Source of the DNA: Sphingomonas sp. AOB5
GTDB taxonomy: Bacteria; Pseudomonadota; Alphaproteobacteria; Sphingomonadales; Sphingomonadaceae
Direction: 5' to 3'
Assembly: GCF_029433115.1 (NCBI RefSeq)
Contig: NZ_JARNTV010000003.1
Location: forward strand, 62,001-126,000
Length of the DNA stretch: 64,000 nucleotides
Part shown: positions 17,212-25,706 of the stretch, piece by piece
Position numbering within the stretch: the first letter of the stretch is position 1
Layout: each line of letters opens with the position of its first letter
Notes under the pieces: generated by a model
Told to the model about the DNA's origin: nothing
The model's input: the letters and a program-made list of their open reading frames with translations, nothing else
The model's database searches: none
Program-made: the position numbers and the translations under genes

Positions 17212-17903
17212 GAGTGCTGTATATCGAGGATAATGCGAAGCTGGGCGAGGCGACCCGCAAGTCGCTGACCCGCGCAGGCTTCGCCGTCGATCGCTTCGCC
17301 ACGGCCGAGGATGGATGGCACGCGTCGCAGGTGGCGCCCTATGATGTGGTCATCCTCGACATCATGCTCGCCCGGCCGGAAGGGCTGGCGCCGCAGAGCG
17401 GGCTGGATCTGCTGTCGCGGATGCGCGCCGCGGGGATCGCCACGCCGGTGCTGTTGCTCACCGCATTGGGCAGTGTCGGCGAACGGGTGCGCGGGCTCGA
17501 TGCCGGGGCCGACGATTATCTGGTCAAGCCGTTCGCGGTGGAGGAACTGATCGCGCGGCTGCGCGCGCTGGCGCGGCGGCCCCAGCCGCTGGCCGATGCG
17601 GTGATCCACTACGGCAATCTCGTCTATGACATCGCCGCGCGCGAAGTGGCGGTCGGCGAGGGCCGCGCCGGCCTGTCACGCGGCGAAAGCATCATCCTCG
17701 AACGCTTCCTGCGCGCGCCGAACCGGGTGATCACCCGCGGGCAGCTTGGCGAGAGCCTGCATTCGATGGAGCAGGATTTCACCGACAACTCGATCCAGGT
17801 CCATATCCACCGGGTTCGCGCGAAGCTGACCGAACTGGGCGCCAGCGTGTCGATCCGCACGCTGCGCGGGCTGGGTTACATGGCCATCGCCACGCCGGAA
17901 TAG
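17208..17903 (+). CDS. OmpR/PhoB-type response regulator
   Basis: Response regulator of 231 residues that begins at GTG 17208, overlapping the kinase stop. The receiver domain has the acidic residues E7-D8, phosphoacceptor Asp51 (VVILDIML), Thr in LLLTA and Lys in LVKPF. A winged-helix DNA-binding domain follows (LSRGESIILERFL, NSIQVHIHRVRAKL, TLRGLGYM). A loop after Asp51 (ARPEGLAPQSG) is about ten residues longer than in most OmpR regulators. Its neighbours suggest it controls the MipA/OmpV porin or the RND pump genes downstream; no operator was identified. Confidence 0.92.
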   Translation: MRVLYIEDNAKLGEATRKSLTRAGFAVDRFATAEDGWHASQVAPYDVVILDIMLARPEGLAPQSGLDLLSRMRAAGIATPVLLLTALGSVGERVRGLDAGADDYLVKPFAVEELIARLRALARRPQPLADAVIHYGNLVYDIAAREVAVGEGRAGLSRGESIILERFLRAPNRVITRGQLGESLHSMEQDFTDNSIQVHIHRVRAKLTELGASVSIRTLRGLGYMAIATPE

Positions 17904-18001
17904 GCCCGCCGCAATTTTTCGCCGACAAAGTTTCGTGCCCGAAAGCTTCGCGGAAGATTGGCGGGGCAAGGCAAGGGTCTCATCACCCGGAGACCCCCTG
18001 T

Positions 18002-18871
18002 ATGCCCCCTCCCCCCGCCGGCCGTCAGATCGCTCACCTTCTCGCGACGCGCACCGCACTTGCCGCACCTCTGCTCCTGCTCGCCTGCTGGACCGGCACT
18101 GCCCATGCGCAGGTCGAGCCGCCCGCCAGCCCGACCTTGTCCGATCCGGCTGCTCAAGCGCCCGACGGGCCGCCCGATGGTCCCGGCGGCCCGGGCGGCG
18201 ATCACTTCATGATCGGCGTCGGTGCGATGTACGCGCCGGTGCACCACGGCGCCGACAAATACATGATCCAGCCGCTCCCCGCGATCGACATCAAATGGGG
18301 TCCGCTGTTCGTCAATTTCCAGAACGGCATCGGCGTTGCCCCGATCGATACCGAGTTCGTCACGGTCGGCGCCGGTCTGGTGCTGGCCGACGGATATAGG
18401 TCCAAGGACGTACCGGCCGGTGTCGGCAAGCTATCGACCGGCATGGGTGCGCGCGGCTTCGTGTCGCTGCGCCAGTTCGGGTTCGAGGCAACGGTGGGCG
18501 TGACCAAGATCGTCACCGGCAGCACCGAAGGCATGGTCGCCGATGCCAGCCTCTCCTATCCGATCATGGTCAGCGAGCGCTTCATGCTGATGCCCTCGAT
18601 CGGCACCACCTGGGGCGACAAGAAGCACAACAATCGCTATTTCGGCATCACCCAGCAGCAGTCGCTCGCATCAGGCCTGCCGCGCTTCACCACCGGCAGC
18701 GGCTTTATCGACGCCAAAGCCGAAGTCGGAGTCATGTACCGCCTGACCGACCGCATCACGCTCGGCGCTTCGGGCGGCGTGACCACATTGATGGGCGCCG
18801 TGAAGGACAGCCCGATCGTCGAGCATCGCACCCGTCCGTTCGGCCTGGTCTTTGTAGGCTACAGCTTCTGA
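18002..18871 (+). CDS. MipA/OmpV family outer-membrane protein
   Basis: Outer-membrane beta-barrel of the MipA/OmpV family, 289 residues. A signal peptide ends near THAQVE (about 37), a Pro/Gly-rich linker follows, and then alternating strands with family marks such as GVGAMYAPVHHGADKY and PLPAIDIKWG appear, ending in the C-terminal aromatic GYSF expected of barrel proteins. Members are porins or scaffolds for murein enzymes, and in several bacteria they are induced by a neighbouring two-component system in antimicrobial or metal stress. Here a kinase-regulator pair lies 98 bases upstream on the same strand. Confidence 0.88.
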   Translation: MPPPPAGRQIAHLLATRTALAAPLLLLACWTGTAHAQVEPPASPTLSDPAAQAPDGPPDGPGGPGGDHFMIGVGAMYAPVHHGADKYMIQPLPAIDIKWGPLFVNFQNGIGVAPIDTEFVTVGAGLVLADGYRSKDVPAGVGKLSTGMGARGFVSLRQFGFEATVGVTKIVTGSTEGMVADASLSYPIMVSERFMLMPSIGTTWGDKKHNNRYFGITQQQSLASGLPRFTTGSGFIDAKAEVGVMYRLTDRITLGASGGVTTLMGAVKDSPIVEHRTRPFGLVFVGYSF

Positions 18872-18955
18872 CCATGACGCCGCGCGGGAGATGCGGGCTC
18901 AGGGGTAGCTGCTAGCCCCTGCGTCCGCATCGACCGCGCGACCGGAGATCCATCG

Positions 18956-20332
18956 ATGAAAGCCGTTTCCGCAGTCGCGCCCGCGATGCTGGCGCTGCTG
19001 GGCGCGTGTGCCGTCCAGCCTGCCTATCAGCGCCCGGCGCTGGACCTGCCCGCAACCTGGCACAATGCGTCCGGAGCCGATGCACCGCTCCCGGCGATGC
19101 AACCGGACTGGTGGACCGCGCTCGGCGATCCTGCGGTCGACCGGCTGGTGGCATCAGGTCTCGCGGACAACCCGACTTTGGCCGAAGCGATTGCGCGAGT
19201 CGATCAGGCGCGGGCGATGGCAGGTGTGCAGGATGCACGGCGCCTGCCCGCCATCGGCGCGACTGGAAACCTGGGTCATTCCGCCGCATCGGGCAGAGGA
19301 ACAACCGACCAGACCTCCGCTGGCATCGGCCTGAGCCTAGGCTGGGAACTCGATCTGTGGGGCCGGGTCCGCGAAAGCGCGGCTGCCGCGCGGCACCGGC
19401 TGGACGCGCGCACCGCCGATGCTGAGGCGGCCCGGCTGTCGATCGTCGGCGAGATTGCGGACACGGCGCTGGCGCTGCGTGCGTGCAACCTGGTCGACGC
19501 CATTCGCGAACGCGACATCGCGTCGCGCGAAGCCGAGCTGGCGATTGTCCGCACCCGGATCGACTATGGCCAGGCAGCGCCGGTCGAAGCGGCAAGCGCG
19601 CAGAGCAACCTCGCGCTCGCCCGGACCGAGCAGGTCGCGCAGGAGGAATCCTGCCGCCGCCTCGTCGATGCGCTGGTGGCGCTCTGCGGGGTCGATGCGG
19701 GGACGGTGGAGCAACTCCTGACCGGCGATCTGCCGTCACCTCCGCCCTTCGCCCCCGCCCTTCCCGCAACCGTCCTGCTCACCCATCCGGCTGTCGTGGC
19801 GGCGGAGCGCGAAGTCGCCGCACGCTGGTCGGAGATCGCAGTGGCACGGGCCGATCGGCTGCCGCGGATCGACCTGACCGCACTGCTGACCGGCCAATGG
19901 CTCCGCACGCTGGGATCGAGCGATACCCAGGCCAGCGGCTCGATCGGCGCTGGGCTTTCCGTTCCCCTGCTCGATGGCGGTGCGGGCTTGGCCAATGTCC
20001 GGTTCGCCGAAGCGGCCTATCGCGAAGCGCTGGCGCGGCTGGTCTCGACGCTCCGGACTACGGTGCGCGAGATCGAGGATGCGCTGGCGGCACAGCAATC
20101 GGCCGCGGCACGCATCGAGACATCGCGCGAGGCGCTCGCCGCCGCGCAGTTCACGCTGACTGCCAGCGAAGCCCGGCTGCGGTTCGGCGCAATCGCATCC
20201 TATGAGATGGAGGAAGCCCGCCGGCAGTTCCGGCTGGCGCAGGAAAGCGCGATCACCGCCCGGGCCGACCTGGCGCGTGCATGGGTCGCGCTGGTCCGCC
20301 GGACGGGCCCGGGCTGGAGTGCCGGGCGATGA
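18956..20332 (+). CDS. RND efflux outer-membrane lipoprotein (NodT/OprM family)
   Basis: Outer-membrane channel of a tripartite pump. The N-terminus is a lipoprotein signal with lipobox LLGAC (lipidated Cys18), followed by the two repeated TolC-type helical halves (WWTALGDPAVDRLVASGLADNPTL near 52, and LTHPAVVAAEREVAA near 275). GGAG lies eight bases before the ATG. Length (458) is usual. Its stop overlaps the start of the periplasmic adaptor gene (ATGA), and the inner-membrane pump follows, so the three form one operon exporting drugs, solvents or metals out of the cell. Substrate unknown. Confidence 0.92.
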   Translation: MKAVSAVAPAMLALLGACAVQPAYQRPALDLPATWHNASGADAPLPAMQPDWWTALGDPAVDRLVASGLADNPTLAEAIARVDQARAMAGVQDARRLPAIGATGNLGHSAASGRGTTDQTSAGIGLSLGWELDLWGRVRESAAAARHRLDARTADAEAARLSIVGEIADTALALRACNLVDAIRERDIASREAELAIVRTRIDYGQAAPVEAASAQSNLALARTEQVAQEESCRRLVDALVALCGVDAGTVEQLLTGDLPSPPPFAPALPATVLLTHPAVVAAEREVAARWSEIAVARADRLPRIDLTALLTGQWLRTLGSSDTQASGSIGAGLSVPLLDGGAGLANVRFAEAAYREALARLVSTLRTTVREIEDALAAQQSAAARIETSREALAAAQFTLTASEARLRFGAIASYEMEEARRQFRLAQESAITARADLARAWVALVRRTGPGWSAGR

Positions 20333-21411
20333 GCGCGGAAGCCGCAACCGGATCGCGCCGCCGGACCCTGACCCTGGCGGTGGGTATCGTGATCGCTCTC
20401 ACCGTCGCCGTTGGTGCGTATCTGCTGTGGGGCGCGGGCACATCACCGGCGACACAACAGCCCCAAGCCGCGCTGACCGTCACCATCGCCACGCCAACCC
20501 GGACCACCTGGCCGATCACACTCACGGCATCGGGGGTCATCGCCCCGTGGCAGGAAGCCAGCATCGGCACGCAGATCGGCAGCTATCAGCTGATCGAGAT
20601 CCGCGTGAATGTCGGCGACCGGGTCCGGCGCGGACAGATACTCGCGCGGCTCAACCCCGCCTTGCTGCAAGCCGAGGAAGCGCAATTGCTCGCACGATTC
20701 GGACAGGCGGATGCGAACAACCGGCGCGCGATCGCACTGAAGGCGGCCGGTGCGATCAGCGAGCAGGACGCGCTTCAGGCCGAGACCGAGGCGAAGACCG
20801 CCGCGGCGCTGCTGGCGGCCAAGCGGCTGGAGCTTCGCTACACCTTCATCCTCGCGCCGGACGACGGCGTGATCAGCGCACGCACCGCGACATTGGGCGC
20901 CGTGATGCCGGCGGGTCAGGAACTCTTCCGGATGATCCGCAGGCATAAGCTGGAATGGCGCGGCGAACTGACCGCGCCACAGCTCCTGTCGGTGGCTCCC
21001 GGCCAGCGGATCGCACTGCGACTGCCGGACGGCAACGCCGCAAGCGCGACCGTACGCCAGGCCGCTCCGGCGATGGACGGCCAGTCACGGCTCGCCATCG
21101 TCTACGCCGATCTCTCGCCGGGAAGCCGTGCACGGGCGGGCATGTATGTGACCGGCGAGATCGCGACCGGCGAATCCCCTGCCCTTGCCGTGCCTGCCGA
21201 ATGCGTGGTGGTTCGCGATGGCCGCAGCCATGTGGCGATCGCAGGTCCTGGTGCCACGCCCAAGGTAACGCTCCTGATCGTGACGACCGGCAGGCGGCGC
21301 GGCGACAGCATCGAGATCCGATCCGGCCTGCAAGGCAATGAGCGGCTGGTGCTGCGCGGCGCGGCCTTTCTGGGCGAAGGCGATGTCGTTCGCATCGCGG
21401 GTGCCAAATGA
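20329..21411 (+). CDS. RND efflux periplasmic adaptor (membrane fusion protein)
   Basis: Membrane fusion protein of 360 residues that bridges the inner-membrane pump and the outer channel. One N-terminal transmembrane anchor (LTLAVGIVIALTVAVGAYLL) is followed by the lipoyl/barrel-sandwich half (SGVIAPWQEASIGTQIGSYQLIEIRVNVGDRVRRGQ, in sections), a short helical hairpin (LLQAEEAQLLARFGQADANNRRAIALKAAGAIS), the second lipoyl half (ILAPDDGVISARTATLG) and beta-barrel domain. The ATG at 20329 overlaps the upstream stop, and its own stop overlaps the start of the pump gene. Confidence 0.92.
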   Translation: MSAEAATGSRRRTLTLAVGIVIALTVAVGAYLLWGAGTSPATQQPQAALTVTIATPTRTTWPITLTASGVIAPWQEASIGTQIGSYQLIEIRVNVGDRVRRGQILARLNPALLQAEEAQLLARFGQADANNRRAIALKAAGAISEQDALQAETEAKTAAALLAAKRLELRYTFILAPDDGVISARTATLGAVMPAGQELFRMIRRHKLEWRGELTAPQLLSVAPGQRIALRLPDGNAASATVRQAAPAMDGQSRLAIVYADLSPGSRARAGMYVTGEIATGESPALAVPAECVVVRDGRSHVAIAGPGATPKVTLLIVTTGRRRGDSIEIRSGLQGNERLVLRGAAFLGEGDVVRIAGAK

Positions 21412-24400
21412 ACTTCGCGTCCTGGTCGATCCGCAATCCGATCCCGTCCATCCTGTTCTTCGTGCTGCTGACGGTCGCGGGCATCCACGGCTTCTCCCGG
21501 CTGGTGGTACAGGACCTGCCCGACATGGCGCTGCCCTCGGTCTCGCTGGTCGCCGCCTTGCCCGGCGCGACACCCGCCCAGCTCGAAACCGAGATCGCTC
21601 GGCCCATCGAGGATGCGCTCTCCGCAATCGATGGCCTGCGCCATGTCACCACTTCGATCAGCGACGGTGCGGTGCAGATCGAAGCAAGCTTCGTTCTCGA
21701 AAAGCCGCTGTCCGAGGCGCTGATCCAGACCAAGGACGCGGTGGACGCGATCCGCTCCGACCTGCCAGCCGACATGCTCCAGCCGAGCGTCAGCGCGTCC
21801 AGCTTCGTCTTCGCGCCGGTGATGGCCTATGCGGCAAGCTCGTCGCGCCGGGATGAAGAGGCGCTGTCCTGGTTCATCGACGACAGCCTGACCAAGGCAG
21901 TGCGCGCGGTGCCCGGCGTCGGCAAGGTCGAGCGGCTGGGCGGCGTGCAGCGCGAGGTTCGCGTAACCGTCGATCCCGCGCGGCTCGCGGCGCTGGGCGT
22001 GACGGCGGGCGACGTCTCCCGCGCGCTGCGTGAGGTGCAACAGCAAAGCTCCGGCGGCCGCGGACAGCTGGGCGGCGGCGAACAATCGGTCCGCACCATT
22101 GCCACCGTCGTGCAGGCGTCCGAACTGGCGGCGCTGCCGATCGTGGTGGCCGGTGGGCGGCAGGTGCGGCTCGATCAGGTCGCCACGGTCGAGGATGGCA
22201 CGGCGGAACGGAGCCAGGCGGCGCTGCTCGACGGCAAACATGTCGTCGGCTTCCGCATCTATCGCGCGCGCGGCGCGGGCGAGACCGAAGTCGCGGATGG
22301 CGTCCGTGCCGCGCTCGACAAGCTCCAGCGCAGCAATCCCGATCTCGTCCTTACTCCCGCGGGCGGATCGATCGACTATACGATCGAGCAATATGACGGC
22401 TCGATGGCGATGCTCTATGAAGGGGCGCTCCTCGCCATCCTCGTCGTCTGGCTGTTCCTGCGCGACTGGCGGGCGACGCTGATCGCAGCGACCGCGCTGC
22501 CGCTGTCGATCCTGCCGACCTTCGCCGCGATGAACTGGCTGGGCTATACGCTCAATACGCTGACCCTGCTGGCGCTGGCGGCGGTAGTGGGCATCCTGGT
22601 CGATGACGCCATCGTCGAGGTCGAGAATATCGAGCGCCACCGCCGCATGGGCAAGCCGGTGATGGAAGCGACCGAGGATGCGGTGAACGAAATTGCCAAG
22701 GCGGTGATCGCGACGACTTTCACGCTGGTGGCGGTGTTCCTGCCGACCGCGCTGATGTCCGGCTTCGCGGGGCTGTTCTTCACCCCCTTTGGCTGGACCG
22801 CGGTGATCGCGGTACTCGCCTCGCTGCTGGTCGCGCGGCTGTTGACGCCGATGATGGCCGCCTATTTCCTGACGGGCCATGTCGCCGCCGCGCGCGAGGA
22901 TAGCCGCGTGATGCGCAGCTATCTCTCGGCCACGCGATGGAGCCTGGCGCATCCGGGCCTGATCATGGCGGCGACCGGCGCCTTCCTCGCCGGATCGATC
23001 GCGCTGCTGCCGCTGATTCCCACCGGCTTCCTGCCCCCCGACGATCGCAGCCTGATCGACGTATCGATCGAGCTTCCGCCGGGCAGCGCCCTGTCCGCCA
23101 CCGAACGCACCGCGGGCGAGGTTGGGGCGGCGCTAAAGGATATCGCCGGGATCGAGCGCATCTTCACCGTGGCCGGCGCCGCAGGAGACGGCGACGCGGC
23201 CGATGCCGGCGGTGTCCGCCGCGCCGAGACGACGCTGTTGCTCACGCCGCGCGGATCGCGGCCGTCCAAATCGCTGATCCAGGCCGAGGTCCGCGCGCGG
23301 CTGGCCAACATCCCCGGCGCGCGCTTCTCGGTCGGCGATGGCGGCAGCGGCAAGATCGAACTGATCCTTGCCGGAGCCGATGCGGCAGCGCTGGGCGTCA
23401 CCGCCGAGCGCGTGGTCCGCGAAATGCGCGATGTCGGCACGCTATCCAACATCAGCTCGACCGCCAGCCTCGACCGACCGGAAATCATCATCCGCCCGGA
23501 CCTGCAGCGTGCCGCCGAACGCGGCGTGACCGCGGAGGCGATCGGCGAGGTCGTCCGCATCGCGACCAGCGGCGATTTCGACGCACAGGTCGCGCGGATG
23601 AACCTCGACAGCCGCCAGATCTTCATCCGCACCCGCATGGCCGATGCCGCGCGCGCGGATATCGATACCATCGCCAATCTGCGCGTGGCCGGGCGCGACG
23701 GGCCGGTGCCGCTGGGCAGCATCGCCACGATCGGCGTCGAGAGCGGCCCCTCGCAGATCAACCGCTATGACCGCGAACGCTATATCAGCGTCACCGCCGA
23801 TCTGAACGGCATGGCCCAGGGCGACGCACTGGCGCGGATCGACGCACTGCCCGCCATTCGCGCGATGCCGTCCGGCGTGGCGCTCAGTCCGGCGGGCGGC
23901 GCGGAGATCGGCGGGGAGATTGCGAGCGGCTTCGGCGTCGCGCTGATCGCGGGGGTGCTGTGCATCTATTGCGTGCTGGTGCTGCTGTTCCGCGATTTCC
24001 TCCAGCCGGTGACGATCCTTTCGGCCATCCCGCTGTCGATCGGCGGCGCGTTCGTGGCGCTGCTGCTCGGTGGCAGCGCGCTCGATATGCCGGCGATGAT
24101 CGGGCTGATCATGCTGATGGGCATCGTCACCAAGAATTCGATCCTGCTGGTCGAATATGCGATCCTGGGGATCACCGAGCGCGGCCTGTCACGCAACGAC
24201 GCGCTGATCGAGGCCTGCCGCAACCGCGCCCGGCCGATCGTCATGACGACGGTGGCGATGATCGCCGGCATGGCACCGATCGCGCTGGGCTTCGGCGCCG
24301 ACGCCAGCTTCCGTCAGCCCATGGCCATCGCGGTGATCGGTGGCCTGCTGACCTCGACTGCGCTCAGCCTGCTCGTCGTACCGGTGGTGTTCGCGCTGGT

Positions 24401-24488
24401 CGACTCTATCGAACGGCTGCTTCTGCCTCGGCGGCGATCGCACGCAGCTGACGCTCGAACTCTTCCGGAGGCTGCCCGCCCGAAATGA
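21408..24488 (+). CDS. RND family inner-membrane efflux permease (AcrB type)
   Basis: Proton-driven resistance-nodulation-division transporter of 1026 residues with 12 predicted transmembrane helices and two large periplasmic loops. The proton-relay aspartates in TM4 are Asp399-Asp400 (GILVDDAIVEVENIERH), and the second-half signature MGIVTKNSILLVEYA is present. The N-terminus (WSIRNPIPSILFFVLLTVAGIHGF) is typical of the hydrophobe/amphiphile group. Its 3' end overlaps the convergent DsbA-like gene by 83 bases, so the last 27 codons are read on both strands. It completes the pump operon started at 18956. Confidence 0.93.
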   Translation: MNFASWSIRNPIPSILFFVLLTVAGIHGFSRLVVQDLPDMALPSVSLVAALPGATPAQLETEIARPIEDALSAIDGLRHVTTSISDGAVQIEASFVLEKPLSEALIQTKDAVDAIRSDLPADMLQPSVSASSFVFAPVMAYAASSSRRDEEALSWFIDDSLTKAVRAVPGVGKVERLGGVQREVRVTVDPARLAALGVTAGDVSRALREVQQQSSGGRGQLGGGEQSVRTIATVVQASELAALPIVVAGGRQVRLDQVATVEDGTAERSQAALLDGKHVVGFRIYRARGAGETEVADGVRAALDKLQRSNPDLVLTPAGGSIDYTIEQYDGSMAMLYEGALLAILVVWLFLRDWRATLIAATALPLSILPTFAAMNWLGYTLNTLTLLALAAVVGILVDDAIVEVENIERHRRMGKPVMEATEDAVNEIAKAVIATTFTLVAVFLPTALMSGFAGLFFTPFGWTAVIAVLASLLVARLLTPMMAAYFLTGHVAAAREDSRVMRSYLSATRWSLAHPGLIMAATGAFLAGSIALLPLIPTGFLPPDDRSLIDVSIELPPGSALSATERTAGEVGAALKDIAGIERIFTVAGAAGDGDAADAGGVRRAETTLLLTPRGSRPSKSLIQAEVRARLANIPGARFSVGDGGSGKIELILAGADAAALGVTAERVVREMRDVGTLSNISSTASLDRPEIIIRPDLQRAAERGVTAEAIGEVVRIATSGDFDAQVARMNLDSRQIFIRTRMADAARADIDTIANLRVAGRDGPVPLGSIATIGVESGPSQINRYDRERYISVTADLNGMAQGDALARIDALPAIRAMPSGVALSPAGGAEIGGEIASGFGVALIAGVLCIYCVLVLLFRDFLQPVTILSAIPLSIGGAFVALLLGGSALDMPAMIGLIMLMGIVTKNSILLVEYAILGITERGLSRNDALIEACRNRARPIVMTTVAMIAGMAPIALGFGADASFRQPMAIAVIGGLLTSTALSLLVVPVVFALVDSIERLLLPRRRSHAADARTLPEAARPK

Positions 24489-25068
24489 GATAGCGATCGT
24501 TCACGACGACCGCCGGGACGCTGCTGATCCCGCGGCTTTGCCACAGCGCTTCCTCGGCACGAACCTGATCGGCATAGCGATCGGATTCCAGCACCGCGCG
24601 CGCAGCCGCGCCATCGAGGCCGACATCTTCGGCACCCGCGACAAGCGCCTCATGGTCGCCCGGATCGGCCTGATCGGTGAAATTGAGCGCGAGTAGCCGG
24701 CGCTTGAGATCGAGCTGACGCCCCTCCTCCTTCGCCCATGCGAGCAGGCGGTGCGCGTCAAAGGTATTGTAGATCCGGCTGTCGTCGGACGTGTTCATGA
24801 CGAAGCCGACCCCGGCGGCACGCTCGCGGATCATGTCGCGGCTGGCGCGGATCTGCGCCGGGGCCATGCCGTATTTCTCACCGATATGCTCGAGGCCATT
24901 CTGACCGCCCACCGGCATGTTCGGGTTCAGCTCGAACGGATGGAAGCTGATGTCCGCGCCGACCACGCCCTTCAGCGTATCGAGCGCCCGTTCCAGCCCG
25001 CCCAAGCCGACCGCGCACCAGGGGCAGGCGATGTCGGACACGAAATCGATCTTGAGCGTCTGGGTCAC
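24406..25068 (-). CDS. DsbA family oxidoreductase (FrnE/HCCA isomerase-like)
   Basis: Thioredoxin-fold protein of the DsbA/FrnE group, 220 residues, without signal peptide and so cytoplasmic. The active site is CPWC near residue 16 (DFVSDIACPWCAVG), followed by the helical insert and the cis-proline region SRGISSVPAVVVNDRYLISGGQPPEEF near the C-terminus. I take GTG 25068 as start since GGAG lies upstream and the fold begins right after it; an ATG at 25125 would add 19 residues lacking family similarity. It probably acts on thiols or glutathione conjugates. The last 83 bases overlap the convergent RND gene. Confidence 0.85.
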   Translation of the reverse strand: MTQTLKIDFVSDIACPWCAVGLGGLERALDTLKGVVGADISFHPFELNPNMPVGGQNGLEHIGEKYGMAPAQIRASRDMIRERAAGVGFVMNTSDDSRIYNTFDAHRLLAWAKEEGRQLDLKRRLLALNFTDQADPGDHEALVAGAEDVGLDGAAARAVLESDRYADQVRAEEALWQSRGISSVPAVVVNDRYLISGGQPPEEFERQLRAIAAEAEAAVR

Positions 25069-25208
25069 GGGCCGGGTCTCCGAATGGCGATGCCACAAGG
25101 TTGGTATTCGCACGCCCACCGGCAAGCCCCGCCGTCTTTACGCGGCCTTTATGCCGCCGCCGATCTTTCCCATGGAACCTTAACGCCCCTACGCACCACA
25201 TCGCGGCG

Positions 25209-25499
25209 ATGAACAGGGCAGTCTATCGGACAGCGTTGCAGCGCATCGGCACAGGCGAACGCTGGTGGGCGGCGGAGATCGCCGTCCGCAGCGCAGGCAT
25301 GGCGCTGCTCGGCGGTTGCCTGGCCTCTGCCGCGGCACTCCACCGCTCGCTCCAGCAGCCCTCCCACCCCCTCACCACGCCCGAGTTCGCGCTCGCGGCG
25401 CTGGCGGTGCTCGGCTGGTGGTTCGGCTGGGCGGCGCTGATCGAGGGGCCGGGCCTGTTCAGACTGGTTCCCGTCCCCGGCCGCGGCTGGATGGCATAA
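25209..25499 (+). CDS. Small membrane protein preceding the kdp operon
   Basis: Unrecognised 96-residue protein. Two hydrophobic segments are seen (about 26-42, AGMALLGGCLASAAALH, and 60-78, FALAALAVLGWWFGWAALI) joined by a polar loop. No ribosome site is evident before ATG 25209, but its stop codon overlaps the AAGGAG that serves the next small gene, which ties it to the potassium operon. It is divergent from the DsbA-like gene. Upstream, TTTAC and TTTAT repeats at about 25136-25155 could form part of a KdpE-controlled promoter. Function unknown; an accessory role in potassium transport is inference. Confidence 0.6.
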   Translation: MNRAVYRTALQRIGTGERWWAAEIAVRSAGMALLGGCLASAAALHRSLQQPSHPLTTPEFALAALAVLGWWFGWAALIEGPGLFRLVPVPGRGWMA

Positions 25500-25512
25500 G
25501 GAGATACGCAAC

Positions 25513-25596
25513 GTGACCGACCTGATCTGGCTGGCGGCGGTGGGGGGATTGTTCCTGCTCACCCTCGCCTATGTCGCCCTGTGCGACGCTTCGTGA
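25513..25596 (+). CDS. 27-residue single-helix membrane peptide in the kdp operon
   Basis: A GTG-initiated open frame of 27 codons with AAGGAG nine bases upstream (25498-25503). The peptide has a short polar start, one hydrophobic helix (IWLAAVGGLFLLTLAYVALC) and the end DAS. It lies 10 bases before kdpF and resembles small unannotated peptides upstream of kdpF in other proteobacteria from memory. It may be a second KdpF-like stabilising subunit. Confidence rests on spacing, ribosome site and hydrophobicity. Confidence 0.55.
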   Translation: MTDLIWLAAVGGLFLLTLAYVALCDAS

Positions 25597-25606
25597 GGGC
25601 GCGGCG

Positions 25607-25696
25607 ATGACGCTTTCCCTCACGCTCGCCGGCCTCACCGCGCTGGGGCTGCTCCTCTATCTCGTCGCCGTGCTCGTGCGGCCCGAAAAATTCTGA
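25607..25696 (+). CDS. kdpF: Potassium-transporting ATPase subunit KdpF
   Basis: A 29-residue single-helix peptide starting at ATG 25607 and ending in the KdpF signature [12 protein letters not shown]. KdpF is a lipid-like stabiliser of the KdpABC complex in the inner membrane. It lies 10 bases upstream of kdpA and is too short for most gene callers. The match to the conserved C-terminal R-P-E-K-F is clear. Confidence 0.88.
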   Translation: MTLSLTLAGLTALGLLLYLVAVLVRPEKF

Positions 25697-25706
25697 AGGC
25701 ACCGCC

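Noticed and set aside
14895..17609. A 904-codon open frame on the minus strand
   Set aside because: It covers the alpha/beta hydrolase, sensor kinase and regulator genes in antisense; no domains and biased composition.
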